A stretch of DNA of 64,000 bases from Nocardioides donggukensis (GCF_014842875.1 NZ_JACYXZ010000001.1:1054001-1118000), one strand, 5' to 3'; counted from the stretch's first letter, positions 36,154 through 45,814 are shown. Notes: generated by a model not told the origin, from the sequence alone. Numbers and translations: made by a program.

Positions 36154-36969
36154 ATGGCCAACTTCACCGCCGCCGACGTCAAGAAGCTCCGTGAGCTCAC
36201 CAGCGCCGGCATGATGGACTGCAAGAAGGCGCTCGACGAGACCGACGGGGACTTCGACGCCGCCGTCGAGCTGCTCCGCGTCAAGGGCGCCGCCAAGGCC
36301 GCCAAGCGGGGCGAGGAGCGGACCGCCTCCTCCGGCCTGGTCGCCCAGTCCGGCGGCGCGCTGGTCGAGATCAACAGCGAGACCGACTTCGTCGCCAAGA
36401 ACGACGACTTCGTGGCCGTCTCCCAGCAGATCGCCGACGCCGCCGACCAGGCGAAGGCCGGGGACACCGAGGCGCTGAAGGCCGTGACCCTCGACGGCAA
36501 GACCGTCGGCGAGGTCGTCCAGAGCCTGGCCATCACGATCGGCGAGAAGATCGAGCTCGGCCGGGTGGCGTACTTCGAGGGCAACACGGTCGCCTACATG
36601 CACAAGCGGGCCGCGGACCTGCCGCCGGCCGTGGGCGTGCTGGTCGAGTTCGAGGGCGACGACGCCGACGCGGCGCGGACCGCCGCGATGCAGATCGCCG
36701 CGATGCGCCCGCAGTACCTCAACCGGGACGAGGTGCCCGCCGACATCGTCGCGAAGGAGCGCGAGATCGCCGAGGCGACCGCCCGCGAGGAGGGCAAGCC
36801 CGAGCAGGCCATCTCCAAGATCGTCGAGGGCCGCGTCAACAGCTACTTCAAGGACACCGTGCTCCTCGAGCAGCCGTCGGTGACCGAGAACAAGCGGACC
36901 GTGCAGGCGGTGCTCGCCGACGCGGGCGTCACCGTCACCCGGTTCGCCCGGTTCGAGGTCGGCGACTGA
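36154..36969 (+). CDS. tsf: Elongation factor Ts
   Basis: EF-Ts exchanges GDP for GTP on EF-Tu. The 271-residue protein begins [20 protein letters not shown] with the [12 protein letters not shown] signature and has the core motif [24 protein letters not shown] precedes ATG 36154. Gene order rpsB-tsf-pyrH-frr-cdsA is nearly universal. Confidence 0.98.
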   Translation: MANFTAADVKKLRELTSAGMMDCKKALDETDGDFDAAVELLRVKGAAKAAKRGEERTASSGLVAQSGGALVEINSETDFVAKNDDFVAVSQQIADAADQAKAGDTEALKAVTLDGKTVGEVVQSLAITIGEKIELGRVAYFEGNTVAYMHKRAADLPPAVGVLVEFEGDDADAARTAAMQIAAMRPQYLNRDEVPADIVAKEREIAEATAREEGKPEQAISKIVEGRVNSYFKDTVLLEQPSVTENKRTVQAVLADAGVTVTRFARFEVGD

Positions 36970-36990
36970 CGTCGCCCGGCCCGGACGCAG

Positions 36991-36996
36991 TAGGGT
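36991..36996 (+). promoter_or_regulatory. -10 element TAGGGT upstream of pyrH
   Basis: TAGGGT 56 bases before the pyrH start, in the 83-base gap after tsf; no clear -35 box. Confidence 0.35.
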
Positions 36997-37052
36997 CGGG
37001 CCCGTCCCCGGACGACGGGGGCGGCGGTGACGAACGCACGAAGGGGAAGCCT

Positions 37053-37769
37053 GTGACGGCGTACGACCGAGTCCTGCTCAAGCTGTCGGGAGAGGTCTTC
37101 GGGGGCGGCAAGGTCGGGGTGGACCCCGACGTCGTCCAGAAGATCGCCCACGAGATCGCAGCCGTCGCGGAGGCCGGCGTCCAGATCGCCGTGGTCACCG
37201 GCGGTGGCAACTTCTTCCGCGGTGCCGAGCTCCAGCAGCGCGGCATGGACCGGGTCCGGGCCGACTACATGGGCATGCTCGGGATCGTCATGAACTGTCT
37301 CGCCCTCCAGGACTTCCTCGAGAAGCTGGGGGTCGAGACCCGGGTGCAGACCGCGATCGCCATGGGGCAGGTCGCCGAGCCGTACGTCCCTCGGCGGGCG
37401 ATCCGGCACATGGAGAAGGGCCGCGTGGTGATCTTCGGCGCCGGGATGGGCATGCCGTTCTTCTCCACCGACACCGTCGCGGTCCAGCGCGCCCTGGAGA
37501 GCAAGTGCGACGCCGTCCTGGTCGCCAAGAGCGGCGTCGACGGTGTCTACACCGCGGACCCGCGGGTGGACCCGTCGGCCCGCAAGCTGGACCAGGTCAC
37601 CTACACCGAGGCGATCGCGCAGGGCCTGCGGATCATGGACCAGACCGCCTTCGCGCTCTGCGGCGAGAACAAGCTGCCGATGGTGGTCTTCGGGATGGAG
37701 CCGGAGGGCAACATCCTCCGGGTCGTGCAGGGTGAGAAGATTGGCACGCTGGTGAGCGCCGCCGCCTGA
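37053..37769 (+). CDS. pyrH: UMP kinase PyrH
   Basis: PyrH phosphorylates UMP to UDP in pyrimidine synthesis. The 238-residue amino-acid-kinase-fold protein has [40 protein letters not shown] and [17 protein letters not shown] 37053, with AAGGGGAAG upstream. Length is standard. Confidence 0.98.
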   Translation: MTAYDRVLLKLSGEVFGGGKVGVDPDVVQKIAHEIAAVAEAGVQIAVVTGGGNFFRGAELQQRGMDRVRADYMGMLGIVMNCLALQDFLEKLGVETRVQTAIAMGQVAEPYVPRRAIRHMEKGRVVIFGAGMGMPFFSTDTVAVQRALESKCDAVLVAKSGVDGVYTADPRVDPSARKLDQVTYTEAIAQGLRIMDQTAFALCGENKLPMVVFGMEPEGNILRVVQGEKIGTLVSAAA

Positions 37770-37819
37770 GTCCGCGGCACGACCCGGCGCGAGCCCGACC
37801 GCAACGAGGAGGAGACACC

Positions 37820-38377
37820 GTGATCAAGCAGGTCCTGTCCGAGGCCGACCAGAAGATGGACAAGTCGGTCGAGGCGACCCGTGAGGAGTTCGCGGCCATC
37901 CGGACGGGTCGGGCGCACCCGAGCATGTTCGCCAAGCTGACGGCCGACTACTACGGCACGCCGACCCCGCTCCAGCAGCTCGCCTCGTTCACCGCGCCCG
38001 AGGCCCGGGTGATCCTCATCCAGCCCTACGACATGGGCGCGATGTCGGAGATCGAGAAGTCGATCCGCGACTCCGACCTCGGTGTCAACCCGGCCAACGA
38101 CGGCAAGGTCCTGCGCTGCGTGTTCCCCGAGCTGACCGAGGAGCGCCGCAAGGAGTTCATCAAGATCGCCCGGGCCAAGGCCGAGGACGGTCGGGTCTCG
38201 GTGCGCAACATCCGCCGCAGCGCCAAGCAGTCCCTCGAGAAGCTCGAGAAGGACGGCGAGGTCGGCAAGGACGACGTCACCGGCGCGGAGAAGCGCCTGG
38301 ACGCCGCGACCAAGAAGCACACCGACGAGATCGACGACCTCCTCAAGCACAAGGAAGCCGAGCTGCTCGAAGTCTGA
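37820..38377 (+). CDS. frr: Ribosome recycling factor
   Basis: RRF splits post-termination ribosomes with EF-G. The 185-residue protein has the usual helical pattern: EATREEFAAIRTGRAHPSMF, YYGTPTPLQQLAS, NDGKVLRCVFPELTEERRKE and VRNIRRSAKQSLEKLEKDGE. GTG 37820 has GAGGAGGAG upstream. Directly followed by cdsA. Confidence 0.98.
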   Translation: MIKQVLSEADQKMDKSVEATREEFAAIRTGRAHPSMFAKLTADYYGTPTPLQQLASFTAPEARVILIQPYDMGAMSEIEKSIRDSDLGVNPANDGKVLRCVFPELTEERRKEFIKIARAKAEDGRVSVRNIRRSAKQSLEKLEKDGEVGKDDVTGAEKRLDAATKKHTDEIDDLLKHKEAELLEV

Positions 38378-38391
38378 GCCGGGACAGCCAC

Positions 38392-39255
38392 ATGACCACC
38401 TCCACCCCGGCCCAGAAGGACCACGGCCGGGCAGGCCGCAACCTGCCCGTCGCCGTGGCCTCCGGCGTGGTCCTGCTCGCCGCGATCGCCGGATCGCTGG
38501 CGGTCTGGAAGACGGCGTTCATGTTCATCGTCGCCGCCGCGGTGGTGGTGGCGGTCTGGGAGCTGCACCGGGGCTTCTCCGCCAAGGACATCGACCTGCC
38601 CGAGCAGCCGCTCATGGTCGGCGGCGTCGTCATGGTGGTGGTGGCCTACTTCTACGGCGCCCCGGCCCTGGTCACGGCCACCGCGGTCACGGCGCTGGTG
38701 ATCATGCTGTGGCTGCTGCGCCGCGGCGTCGACGGCTACGTGCAGAACGCCAGCGCCGCCGTGTTCACGCTCGTCTACGTCCCGTTCCTCGGCTCGTTCG
38801 TGGCGCTGCTGCTCGCCGAGGGCGGCCCCACCGACTTCGACCGGTTCGACGAGGGCGTCAAGGGCATCCTGGTGTTCATCGTGGTGACGATCGCCTCGGA
38901 CATCGGCGGGTACGCCGCCGGCGTGCTGTTCGGCCGGCACCCGATGGCGCCGGTGATCTCGCCGAAGAAGTCCTGGGAGGGCTTCGTCGGCTCCGCCGTC
39001 TCCTGCGTCGCGGCCGGCTGGGTGCTGGTGGTGTTCCTGCTCGACGGCCGGGCCTGGGTCGGGATCGTGCTCGGCCTGATCGTGGTCGTGATGGCGACCC
39101 TCGGCGACCTGTGCGAGTCGGTGATCAAGCGGGACCTCGGCCTCAAGGACATGTCCCAGGTGATCCCCGGCCACGGCGGCCTGATGGACCGGCTGGACTC
39201 GCTGCTGGCCACGGTCGCGCCGGTCTGGCTGCTGCTGCACTACCTCGTCTTCTGA
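38392..39255 (+). CDS. cdsA: Phosphatidate cytidylyltransferase CdsA
   Basis: CdsA makes CDP-diacylglycerol, the precursor of membrane phospholipids. The 287-residue protein has about eight membrane segments, the SPKKSWEGFVGS motif, and the C-terminal signature GDLCESVIKRDLGLKDMS followed by PGHGGLMDRLDSL. ATG 38392 is 15 bases after frr. A hairpin at the convergent junction follows. Confidence 0.97.
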   Translation: MTTSTPAQKDHGRAGRNLPVAVASGVVLLAAIAGSLAVWKTAFMFIVAAAVVVAVWELHRGFSAKDIDLPEQPLMVGGVVMVVVAYFYGAPALVTATAVTALVIMLWLLRRGVDGYVQNASAAVFTLVYVPFLGSFVALLLAEGGPTDFDRFDEGVKGILVFIVVTIASDIGGYAAGVLFGRHPMAPVISPKKSWEGFVGSAVSCVAAGWVLVVFLLDGRAWVGIVLGLIVVVMATLGDLCESVIKRDLGLKDMSQVIPGHGGLMDRLDSLLATVAPVWLLLHYLVF

Positions 39256-39273
39256 GCGGGCCCGCCCCCCGTC

Positions 39274-39302
39274 GGCGGTCGCTCACCCTCCGGTGAGCCG
39301 CC
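39274..39302. terminator. Bidirectional hairpin between cdsA and the convergent gene
   Basis: GCTCACC (39281-39287) pairs with GGTGAGC (39292-39298) around CTCC; outer GGCG/CGCC extend it with a 3-base bulge. It overlaps the last codons of the leftward gene and can serve both strands. Confidence 0.55.
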
Positions 39303-39912
39303 TGACCGACGGCGGGACCGGCAGCCCCTCCGCCCAGGGGGCCGCGCGGGGCGCGTCGAGCACCGTGCGCACCGGCACCAGGCCGCTCCAGACGCCGGGG
39401 TCCGCATCGGCCTCGGCGGGCGTCGCCGGCCAGCCGTCGGTCACCTTGAGCAGCCAGTCGTCGCCGATCGGGAGCGTCATCGCCAGGGTGGCGGCGAGCT
39501 CCTTGCGGCTGGACCGGCGGACCTCCGCCACCCGGCCCGGGAGCACGGTGTCGGAGAACAGGTCGAGCGCCGCCTCCCGCTCCGCGTCCGGCAGCGGCGT
39601 CAAGGCCCCTCGGACGGTCGCGGAGCGGTAGTTGAGCGACGACTCGAACGTCGTCGGGGCCACGGCCAGCGCGTCCACGGCGACGACGCTGAGCACGGCC
39701 GGAGCGCCGGCCGCGACCAGGCGCAGGGCACCGGCGCCGGTCGATCCGTGCAGCACCAGGCGGTCGCCGTCCCGGGCGTAGAGCATCGGCACCGCCCACG
39801 GGCCGCCCTCCACGACGGTCGACAGCACCCCGTGCCACTGAGAGTCGAGGAGGGCGTCGAGGGCCGCCCGGTCCGCGACGCCGTACTCGGGGTGCCGGTT
39901 CAGCCCGCCCAT
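39283..39912 (-). CDS. Pyridoxamine 5'-phosphate oxidase-family flavin/split-barrel protein
   Basis: A 209-residue protein with an FMN-binding split-barrel pattern: [35 protein letters not shown] near the N-terminus and [16 protein letters not shown] in the middle, characteristic of the Pyridox_ox_2 group. The start at 39912 has GAGGGCAC upstream on the minus strand. It is divergent from rlmN. Whether it binds FMN, F420 or heme cannot be said. Confidence 0.8.
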   Translation of the reverse strand: MGGLNRHPEYGVADRAALDALLDSQWHGVLSTVVEGGPWAVPMLYARDGDRLVLHGSTGAGALRLVAAGAPAVLSVVAVDALAVAPTTFESSLNYRSATVRGALTPLPDAEREAALDLFSDTVLPGRVAEVRRSSRKELAATLAMTLPIGDDWLLKVTDGWPATPAEADADPGVWSGLVPVRTVLDAPRAAPWAEGLPVPPSVRRLTGG

Positions 39913-40047
39913 GTGCCCTCCTCGGGTGCTCCGGGACGCGCGCGGAGGAGCCCGCCGCTGGGCCCAGTGTGGCCCAGAGGGGCCCGGTGCGGCCCGGTAC
40001 GCCGACCGGGTCGTCGCCGCGAGTTCGGGGGAGCGGCCCCGGGCGTG

Positions 40048-40053
40048 GATAAT
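40048..40053 (+). promoter_or_regulatory. -10 element GATAAT, leaderless rlmN transcript
   Basis: GATAAT, the closest match to TATAAT in the window, seven bases before ATG 40061. Confidence 0.55.
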
Positions 40054-40060
40054 CGGTCCG

Positions 40061-41188
40061 ATGACCGACCAGCCGAAGACCCTGCCGCTCGTGTTCGACG
40101 AGCCGCGCGGACGCAAGAAGCCGCCGCGGCACCTCGCGGACCTCGACGAGGCGGGTCGCAAGGACCTCCTGACCGGGATGGGTCTCCCGGGGTTCCGGGC
40201 CCGGCAGCTGTCGACGCACTACTTCGGCCGGCTGGTGGACGACCCGGCCGAGATGACCGACCTGCCGGCCGGCCAGCGTGACGAGCTGGTCTCCGCCCTC
40301 CTGCCGCACCTGATGACGCCGTTGCGGACGATGGAGGCGGACCGGGGCACCACCCGCAAGACGCTGTGGAAGCTCTTCGACGGCGCCCTGGTGGAGTCGG
40401 TCCTCATGCGCTACCCCGACCGGGCCACGATGTGCGTCTCGAGCCAGGCCGGGTGCGGGATGGCCTGCCCGTTCTGCGCCACCGGCCAGGGCGGCCTGCA
40501 GCGCAACATGTCGACCGCCGAGATCGTGGAGCAGGTGCTGGCCGGGGCCAGGTCGCTGGCCCGCGGCGAGGTGCCGGGCGGTCCCGGACGGGTCTCCAAC
40601 GTCGTGTTCATGGGCATGGGGGAGCCGCTGGCCAACTACAAGGCGGTCATCGGCTCCGTGCGCCGGCTGACGGACCCCTCGCCGGCCGGCCTGGGCATGT
40701 CGGCGCGGGGCGTGACGGTCTCCACGGTCGGCCTGGTCCCGCGGATGCTGCAGCTGGCCGAGGAGGGCATCCCGGTCACGCTCGCGCTGTCGCTGCACGC
40801 CCCCGACGACGAGCTGCGCAACGAGCTGGTGCCGGTCAACACCCGCTGGTCGGTGGCCGAGACCGTCGACGCGGCCTGGAACTACGCCCGCACCACCAAG
40901 CGCCGGGTGTCGATCGAGTACGCCATGATGCGTGGCATCAACGACCAGGCCTGGCGTGCCGACCTGCTCGGCGACGTCCTCAACTCCTTCGGGGACTGGG
41001 GCTGGGTGCACGTGAACCTGATCCCGCTGAACCCGACACCCGGCTCGAAGTGGACGGCCTCTGACCCGGAGGACGAGCGGGAGTTCGTCCGCCGGCTCGA
41101 GGCGAAGGGGATCCCGACCACGGTCCGCGACACCCGGGGCAGCGAGATCGACGGCGCCTGCGGTCAGCTGGCCGCCATCGACTCCTGA
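40061..41188 (+). CDS. rlmN: 23S rRNA/tRNA adenine-C2 methyltransferase RlmN
   Basis: RlmN is a radical-SAM enzyme that methylates C2 of A2503 in 23S rRNA and A37 in some tRNAs. The [4Fe-4S] cysteines are C132, C136 and C139 (CGMACPFC). [28 protein letters not shown] and [12 protein letters not shown] (with the C-terminal catalytic Cys) are family signatures. 375 residues, ATG 40061. Convergent with the LOG gene, four bases apart. Confidence 0.97.
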   Translation: MTDQPKTLPLVFDEPRGRKKPPRHLADLDEAGRKDLLTGMGLPGFRARQLSTHYFGRLVDDPAEMTDLPAGQRDELVSALLPHLMTPLRTMEADRGTTRKTLWKLFDGALVESVLMRYPDRATMCVSSQAGCGMACPFCATGQGGLQRNMSTAEIVEQVLAGARSLARGEVPGGPGRVSNVVFMGMGEPLANYKAVIGSVRRLTDPSPAGLGMSARGVTVSTVGLVPRMLQLAEEGIPVTLALSLHAPDDELRNELVPVNTRWSVAETVDAAWNYARTTKRRVSIEYAMMRGINDQAWRADLLGDVLNSFGDWGWVHVNLIPLNPTPGSKWTASDPEDEREFVRRLEAKGIPTTVRDTRGSEIDGACGQLAAIDS

Positions 41189-41192
41189 CCGG

Positions 41193-42311
41193 TCACGACG
41201 GGTCGAGGAGGGCGGCGGCCTCCTCGACGGTGTCGACCAGGTGGATCCGGGGCTCCATGACCCGGTCCCGGGCCAGCGCCTCCAGCAGCGGCCAGGCCGG
41301 CAGCGTCCGGGTCCAGTGCTCGACGCCGACGAGCACCATCGGGGCGGTCGAGCCCGGGTCGGCGTAGTAGTTCTCGCACGCGTCCTGGAAGACCTCCTGC
41401 ACCGTGCCGGCCGCTCCCGGGAGGAAGACGATGCCGGCGTTGCACAGGGCCAGCAGCACCGCCTCACGGGTGGCGTTGCGGAAGTACTTCGCGATCGCGG
41501 TGGCGAAGACGTTGGGCGGCTCGTGGCCGTAGTGCCACGTGGGCACGCCGAGGGTCTGTCCAGAATCGGGGTCAGAAGCGGGGTGAGCATCGCGGTGGGC
41601 GTCGCGCACCTCGAACGCCACCCGCGCCCAGGCACCGACGTCGGGGTGGAACCCCGGCACCGCGGCGAGCCGGTCGAGGGCCGAGCCGAGGGCAGCGGCC
41701 GGTGCCCCTGCGAGGCGGGCGCCGAGGTTGGCCGCCTCCATGGCGCCCGGGCCGCCCCCGGTCGCGACGACCGCGGTCCGCCCGAGCAGGTGGCCGAGCC
41801 GCGCGGCCTCGGCGTAGCCGGCGCTGCCCCGAGCCAGGGCGTGCCCGCCCATGACGCCGGCGATGCGCCGGCCGGCGGCCCAGGCGCTCAGCGCCTCGTC
41901 CACCGCGTGGTCGTGGAGGGCCATCGCCAGCGCGACGTCGGGGGTGGCCGGCTGCTGCGACCACGCGTAGACCCGGGCGTCGGTGCACTCGTCGTAGCGC
42001 CCGGCGTCGAAGAGCTCGTCGGCGGTGTAGAGCGTGGTGCGGTAGGTGTCCACGGGCACGTCGGGGACCTGGGGGAAGACGATCCCGCCCCGCTCCCGGA
42101 CCAGCTCGGCGTCGTCGCCGGCGAACCGGCAGCCGAGGAACAGCGCCCCGGCCGGGTCCACCCGGCGCAGAACCGCCCCGCGCTCGGTCAGGTCCAGCGA
42201 CTGCAGGTGCCACCCGTCCAGCGACCGGGCGCCGGCCGCCAGCCGGTGATCCAGGTCGGCGAGGGTCTCGACCTCCACGGTCCGTCCACGGCTCCAGCGC
42301 ATGCACGGCAT
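41193..42311 (-). CDS. LOG-family (lysine decarboxylase-like) Rossmann protein
   Basis: A 372-residue long-form member of the LOG family, whose short members are cytokinin riboside 5'-monophosphate phosphoribohydrolases. TGGGPGAMEAANLGA is the phosphate loop, and FLPGAAGTVQEVFQD corresponds to the PGGxGTxxE catalytic motif, with Ala in place of the second Gly. The N-terminal 140 residues are an extra domain not found in short LOGs. Substrate unknown, perhaps a nucleotide monophosphate. ATG at 42311; an inner ATG at 42302 is possible. Confidence 0.8.
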   Translation of the reverse strand: MPCMRWSRGRTVEVETLADLDHRLAAGARSLDGWHLQSLDLTERGAVLRRVDPAGALFLGCRFAGDDAELVRERGGIVFPQVPDVPVDTYRTTLYTADELFDAGRYDECTDARVYAWSQQPATPDVALAMALHDHAVDEALSAWAAGRRIAGVMGGHALARGSAGYAEAARLGHLLGRTAVVATGGGPGAMEAANLGARLAGAPAAALGSALDRLAAVPGFHPDVGAWARVAFEVRDAHRDAHPASDPDSGQTLGVPTWHYGHEPPNVFATAIAKYFRNATREAVLLALCNAGIVFLPGAAGTVQEVFQDACENYYADPGSTAPMVLVGVEHWTRTLPAWPLLEALARDRVMEPRIHLVDTVEEAAALLDPS

Positions 42312-42348
42312 TGTGCCCGGGCAAGCTCGCCCGGGGGACCGACCCCGC

Positions 42349-43461
42349 TCACGCGCCGGTCGCGGCGGGCAGCACCACGTGCACGCTCAGCCCGCCGTAC
42401 GGCGACTCCGAGGCCCAGGTGCGGCCGCCGGCCCGCTCGACGGCCTCGCGGACCTGGCCGAGCCCACGACCGGAGCCGGTGACCGAGGCGCCGAGGCGCT
42501 CGCCGGGCCGGAAGGCGGCCGCACGCAGGGGCTCGGGGATGCCCGGGCCGTCGTCCGAGACGCTCACCTGCCACCCGTCCGCCACCGGGGTCGCGGTGAT
42601 CCAGACCCGGACCCGGGGCTGGGCGCCGCGGTGCTTCACCGCGTTGACGACCAGGTTGAGCAGCACCTGGCGCACCGCGTTGCGGGCCCCGCGCACCACC
42701 GGCATCGGCGTGGAGTCGTGCAGCTCCAGGGCCGGATCGCCGACGACGGACCTCAGCCAGGTCAGCTCCTGCCGGAGGTCGATGTCCTCGGCCCGGGCGG
42801 AGGTGCGCCGTTCGGCGTCGGTCAGGGTGTCGCGGATCAGTCGGTCGCACGCCTCCGCCGAGGCGACGATCCGGGCCAGGTAGTCGGCGGGCTCGGGACC
42901 GAGTCGCTCGGTCTGCGCGACGGACTCGGCGAGGGCCCGGATCGAGGCCAGGGGGTTGCGCAGGTCGTGGGCGAGCGAGGAGGCGGAGTCGCGCAGCCTC
43001 TGGTTGCTCTCCTCGAGCTCGGACATGGTCGTGGACAGCAGGTGGTGGAGTCGCTCCTCCACCCGCCGGCGGCGCCGGATCTCCCGGGCGGTGCGCTCGA
43101 TCACCAGGGCGCCCGGGGTCGAGCCGTCCCGGAGGCGGAGCAGCAGGCCGTCGCCCGGGCCGGCGTGTCGTTGGCCGCGCAGCTCCAGGCCATGACCCTC
43201 GTGGCAACGCGGTGTCAGCCGCACCGGCGAGGGCCGCCCGCTGGCCGCGAGCCGGGCGAGCTCGCGGCGAACGGTCTCGGCGTCCTCGTCCACGAGCCGG
43301 CTCAGTGGCACCCCCTCCACGGGGCCCAGCAGCTCCACCGCGCGACGGTTCCCCCGCCGCACCTGCCCCTCGTCGGAGACCAGGAGCAGGGCGTCGCCGA
43401 CCAGGTCGGCGTCCACCTCGAACTGGTCGCGTCGGCTCGCCGACGGCATGACCTGGCCCAT
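42349..43461 (-). CDS. Soluble sensor histidine kinase with PAS-like domain (orphan)
   Basis: A 370-residue protein: PAS-like sensor at about 15-115, a coiled linker, the phospho-acceptor H165 in SSLAHDLRNPLASIR, and the ATPase with N box LNLVVNAVKHRG, G1 DDGPGIPE and G2 GSGRGLGQV. No membrane segment, so it senses a cytoplasmic cue or partner. No response regulator is encoded next to it. The gene is 125 bases downstream of the RIO kinase gene on the same strand. Confidence 0.9.
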   Translation of the reverse strand: MGQVMPSASRRDQFEVDADLVGDALLLVSDEGQVRRGNRRAVELLGPVEGVPLSRLVDEDAETVRRELARLAASGRPSPVRLTPRCHEGHGLELRGQRHAGPGDGLLLRLRDGSTPGALVIERTAREIRRRRRVEERLHHLLSTTMSELEESNQRLRDSASSLAHDLRNPLASIRALAESVAQTERLGPEPADYLARIVASAEACDRLIRDTLTDAERRTSARAEDIDLRQELTWLRSVVGDPALELHDSTPMPVVRGARNAVRQVLLNLVVNAVKHRGAQPRVRVWITATPVADGWQVSVSDDGPGIPEPLRAAAFRPGERLGASVTGSGRGLGQVREAVERAGGRTWASESPYGGLSVHVVLPAATGA

Positions 43462-43586
43462 CGGGCCCCCCCTTGCAGCGTGAGCGGCCGCCCCCCAGCG
43501 GGCCGTCTCCCCACCGAGCGTAGGCGGTCCGCGTCACCGGGTCTGCCGTTTGGCGGGGAGCCGGACACGGGTCCAGACCGCTGCCC

Positions 43587-44492
43587 TCAGAGCGCGTGCG
43601 CCAGCAGGTCGGCGAACACGTCGTGCTCGTCGACGGCCAGGCCGCGGGCGGCGAACCAGCGGCAGACGTTCGTGCAGTCGCGCAGCAGGAGGTCCGGCCC
43701 CCGCGGGTTGGCGACGACGTCGACCACCTGGGGCAGGTCGATGACGACCAGGCGCTCGCCCGCGGCGAGGACGTTGTACGGCGAGAGGTCGCCGTGGGCG
43801 AGCCCGTGCCTGGCGAGCTCGGCGAGGAAGTCCCGCAGCTGGTCGAACCAGGCGGCGAGCAGGTCCGGCGCGGGTCGCATCCGCGCCAGCCGCGGCGCCG
43901 GCTCCCCGTCGACGGTCACCAGCTCCATGAGCAGCTCGGTGCCGTCCAGCTGCACCGGGTAGGGCACCGGGAGGCCCAGTGACCAGCAGGTCTTCAGGGC
44001 CTCCCACTCGGCGGCCGCCCACTGGCCGGCGGCGAGTGCCCGGCCGTAGTCGGACCTGCGGGCCAGCGCCCGGGTGTCGCGGGAGCGCCGGGTCCGGCGG
44101 CCCTCCGTGTAGGCACTGCTGCGGTGGAAGGAGCGGTGGTCCTCGCCGCGGTAGCGCTTGGCCGCCATGACCGTGCCGGCCCGACCGGGCACGGCCCGCT
44201 CGACCAGGAAGACCTCGGCCTCCTTGCCGGTCTTGAGGATCCCCAGCTCGGTGTCGAGGGCGGCGTCCTCGGTCACCACCCAGGCCGGGCGGGGCTCCGG
44301 ACCCCGGCACAGGGGCTCCACCGCATGCCAGGTCGACCACCGCTGGCCGTCGGCGAGCGGGTCGTCGACGGGGTGGAAGTCGCACACGAAGGCCGGGTCG
44401 AGGTCCCGATCCCCGGGGGGATCGGCCGGGTGGTCAGCCGGGGGGTCAGCGGGGGCGGAAGGCGGGGACGGCAGGGACGGTGGGAACGACAA
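43587..44492 (-). CDS. RIO-type atypical protein kinase
   Basis: A 301-residue RIO1-like kinase. Key motifs: ILKTGKEAEVFLVER (nucleotide loop), MAAKRYR (ATP Lys), HGDLSPYNVL (catalytic Asp) and LVVIDLPQVVD (metal Asp). The N-terminus is Pro-rich. The start is TTG at 44492, supported by AGGAG five bases upstream; no better start exists. RIO kinases are mainly archaeal/eukaryotic ribosome-maturation factors, with a scattered bacterial branch of unknown role. Confidence 0.87.
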   Translation of the reverse strand: MSFPPSLPSPPSAPADPPADHPADPPGDRDLDPAFVCDFHPVDDPLADGQRWSTWHAVEPLCRGPEPRPAWVVTEDAALDTELGILKTGKEAEVFLVERAVPGRAGTVMAAKRYRGEDHRSFHRSSAYTEGRRTRRSRDTRALARRSDYGRALAAGQWAAAEWEALKTCWSLGLPVPYPVQLDGTELLMELVTVDGEPAPRLARMRPAPDLLAAWFDQLRDFLAELARHGLAHGDLSPYNVLAAGERLVVIDLPQVVDVVANPRGPDLLLRDCTNVCRWFAARGLAVDEHDVFADLLAHAL

Positions 44493-44685
44493 CGGTGCTC
44501 CTGGGGAACGAGAGGGGTGCGGGCAGGCCGGAGGGAACCTGGGTCATCACTGCCTCCTCTCGTCCGGGGCGTGGCCGGGCGTCGTACGCTGCGGTCACGG
44601 GACTGACAGTGTCCGAGCCGGGCCGGGGGCCGGGCAACCGATTTTCCGGTTCGGTGGGCGTGCCCCCGGCCGAGGAGGGTGCGAC

Positions 44686-45327
44686 GTGGTGTGGACGTGG
44701 TTCCGTGAGCCCACCGAGCAGGATCCCGGCACGGCGAACCTCTGCTTCAACGCCGTCGACCTGCCGGTGGTGCGCGGCGCGGCGGACCTGCCCGCGGTTC
44801 TCACCGGAGACGGACAGGTCACGTTCGCGACGCTCCTGGAGCGGGTCGGCGCCCTCGCCGGGGTGATGCGCGGGTTCGGCGTCACCCCCGGGCACACGGT
44901 CGGGGCCCGCCTCGACGATCCCGTGGACGGGCTGCTGGTGCTGCTCGCCGCCGGCCGGCTGGGGGCGACCCTGGTCCCCGGTCCGGACGCGGAGGCGCTG
45001 GCCGGGCACCGTCCGCAGCTGGTCGTGACCGACTCGCCCCTGGCGTGGGGCGGACACCGACCGGCGACCGTGCTGACCCGGGGCTTCGAGCCGCGCGACC
45101 CCGCGCTCGAGATCGACTGGGACACGGCACTGCGGGCCGGTCGGACCGACCCGGCGCCCTGCGTCCCGGTCCCGGCTCAGGGGATCGCGTACCTCAGCGG
45201 CGGGTTCGTGACACTCGCCGAGGTGCCCGGTGACCCCTCGCCCCTGGGTCGGCTGGTGGCCACCCTGGCGGCGTCGGCGCCGGTCGACGCGGTCGCGCTC
45301 GGGCCCTGGTCGAACGTCGCCTCGTAG
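44686..45327 (+). CDS. Stand-alone AMP-binding N-terminal-like protein (TIGR03089-like)
   Basis: A 213-residue protein resembling only the first part of an acyl-CoA synthetase: WFREPTEQDPGTANLCFNAV, then VTFATLLERVGALAGVMRGF and LLVLLAAGRLGATLVPG. The ATP-binding loop (usually SGTTGxPKG) is replaced by [14 protein letters not shown] and the whole catalytic and C-terminal domains are absent. This matches the actinobacterial family I know as TIGR03089, of unknown function. GTG 44686 has GAGGAGGG six bases upstream. Its 3' end overlaps a convergent ORF by 151 bases. Confidence 0.75.
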   Translation: MVWTWFREPTEQDPGTANLCFNAVDLPVVRGAADLPAVLTGDGQVTFATLLERVGALAGVMRGFGVTPGHTVGARLDDPVDGLLVLLAAGRLGATLVPGPDAEALAGHRPQLVVTDSPLAWGGHRPATVLTRGFEPRDPALEIDWDTALRAGRTDPAPCVPVPAQGIAYLSGGFVTLAEVPGDPSPLGRLVATLAASAPVDAVALGPWSNVAS

Positions 45328-45593
45328 GTGAGCGAGGTCTCGTCGCGCCCGACCGGGACCAGCGTCAGCCACAGGTCGCGGCCGTCGGTCCGCAGGGACC
45401 GGCGGGCGGCCTCGAGCGGCTGCCGGGCGGGACCGGTCAGCCGGACGGTGACCCGGTCGCTGGCCTGCTCGTGCACGACCGAGGCGACGTAGAGGGCGAG
45501 GACCGGCTGCTGATCCTCGTCGACGAGGTGGAGGTGCTTGCCGCACAGCGCGGCGAAGAGCTCGTAGGTGGGTTCGATCCTGATCCCTGCCAT
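45177..45593 (-). CDS. DUF6916-like small protein with unconserved tail
   Basis: A 138-residue product. Residues 1-95 look like a small beta domain of the DUF6916 type: [34 protein letters not shown] and [20 protein letters not shown]. The last 40 residues are low-complexity Ala/Ser/Thr read antisense to the convergent gene and may not matter. Start at 45593 has AGGAG nine bases upstream; 45602 is an alternative. Function unknown. Confidence 0.6.
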   Translation of the reverse strand: MAGIRIEPTYELFAALCGKHLHLVDEDQQPVLALYVASVVHEQASDRVTVRLTGPARQPLEAARRSLRTDGRDLWLTLVPVGRDETSLTYEATFDQGPSATASTGADAARVATSRPRGEGSPGTSASVTNPPLRYAIP

Positions 45594-45802
45594 CGCCGTC
45601 ATCTCCTGCCGAGACTGCCGAGACCGTCGCGGGTGCGTCGGCACCGACCCCTTCGGGCCAGACACCCAGCATGTGCCCCCGCCGCGGCGCGCGGGAGGTG
45701 GGTGGGCGGAAATGGCCCGGAAGGGCTACTCCCGGGTCCCCGTCCGGTACCCCGGCGATGGCCCCACGCGGCCCGGCGCCCGGTCGTGCCGGGGAGGGCT
45801 GG

Positions 45803-45808
45803 GACAAT
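45803..45808 (+). promoter_or_regulatory. -10 element GACAAT, leaderless dxr transcript
   Basis: GACAAT six bases before GTG 45815; it decides the dxr start. Confidence 0.5.
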
Positions 45809-45814
45809 GGCGAG

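Noticed and set aside
40061..44492. Plus- and minus-strand open frames antisense to the rlmN, LOG, histidine kinase and RIO kinase genes
   Set aside because: They lack recognisable motifs and ribosome-binding sites and mirror the codon bias of the real genes.
44686..45327. TIGR03089-like gene considered as a degraded acyl-CoA synthetase pseudogene
   Set aside because: The frame is intact, the ribosome-binding site is strong, and no catalytic-domain remnants follow; a stand-alone family of this length is known in actinobacteria.
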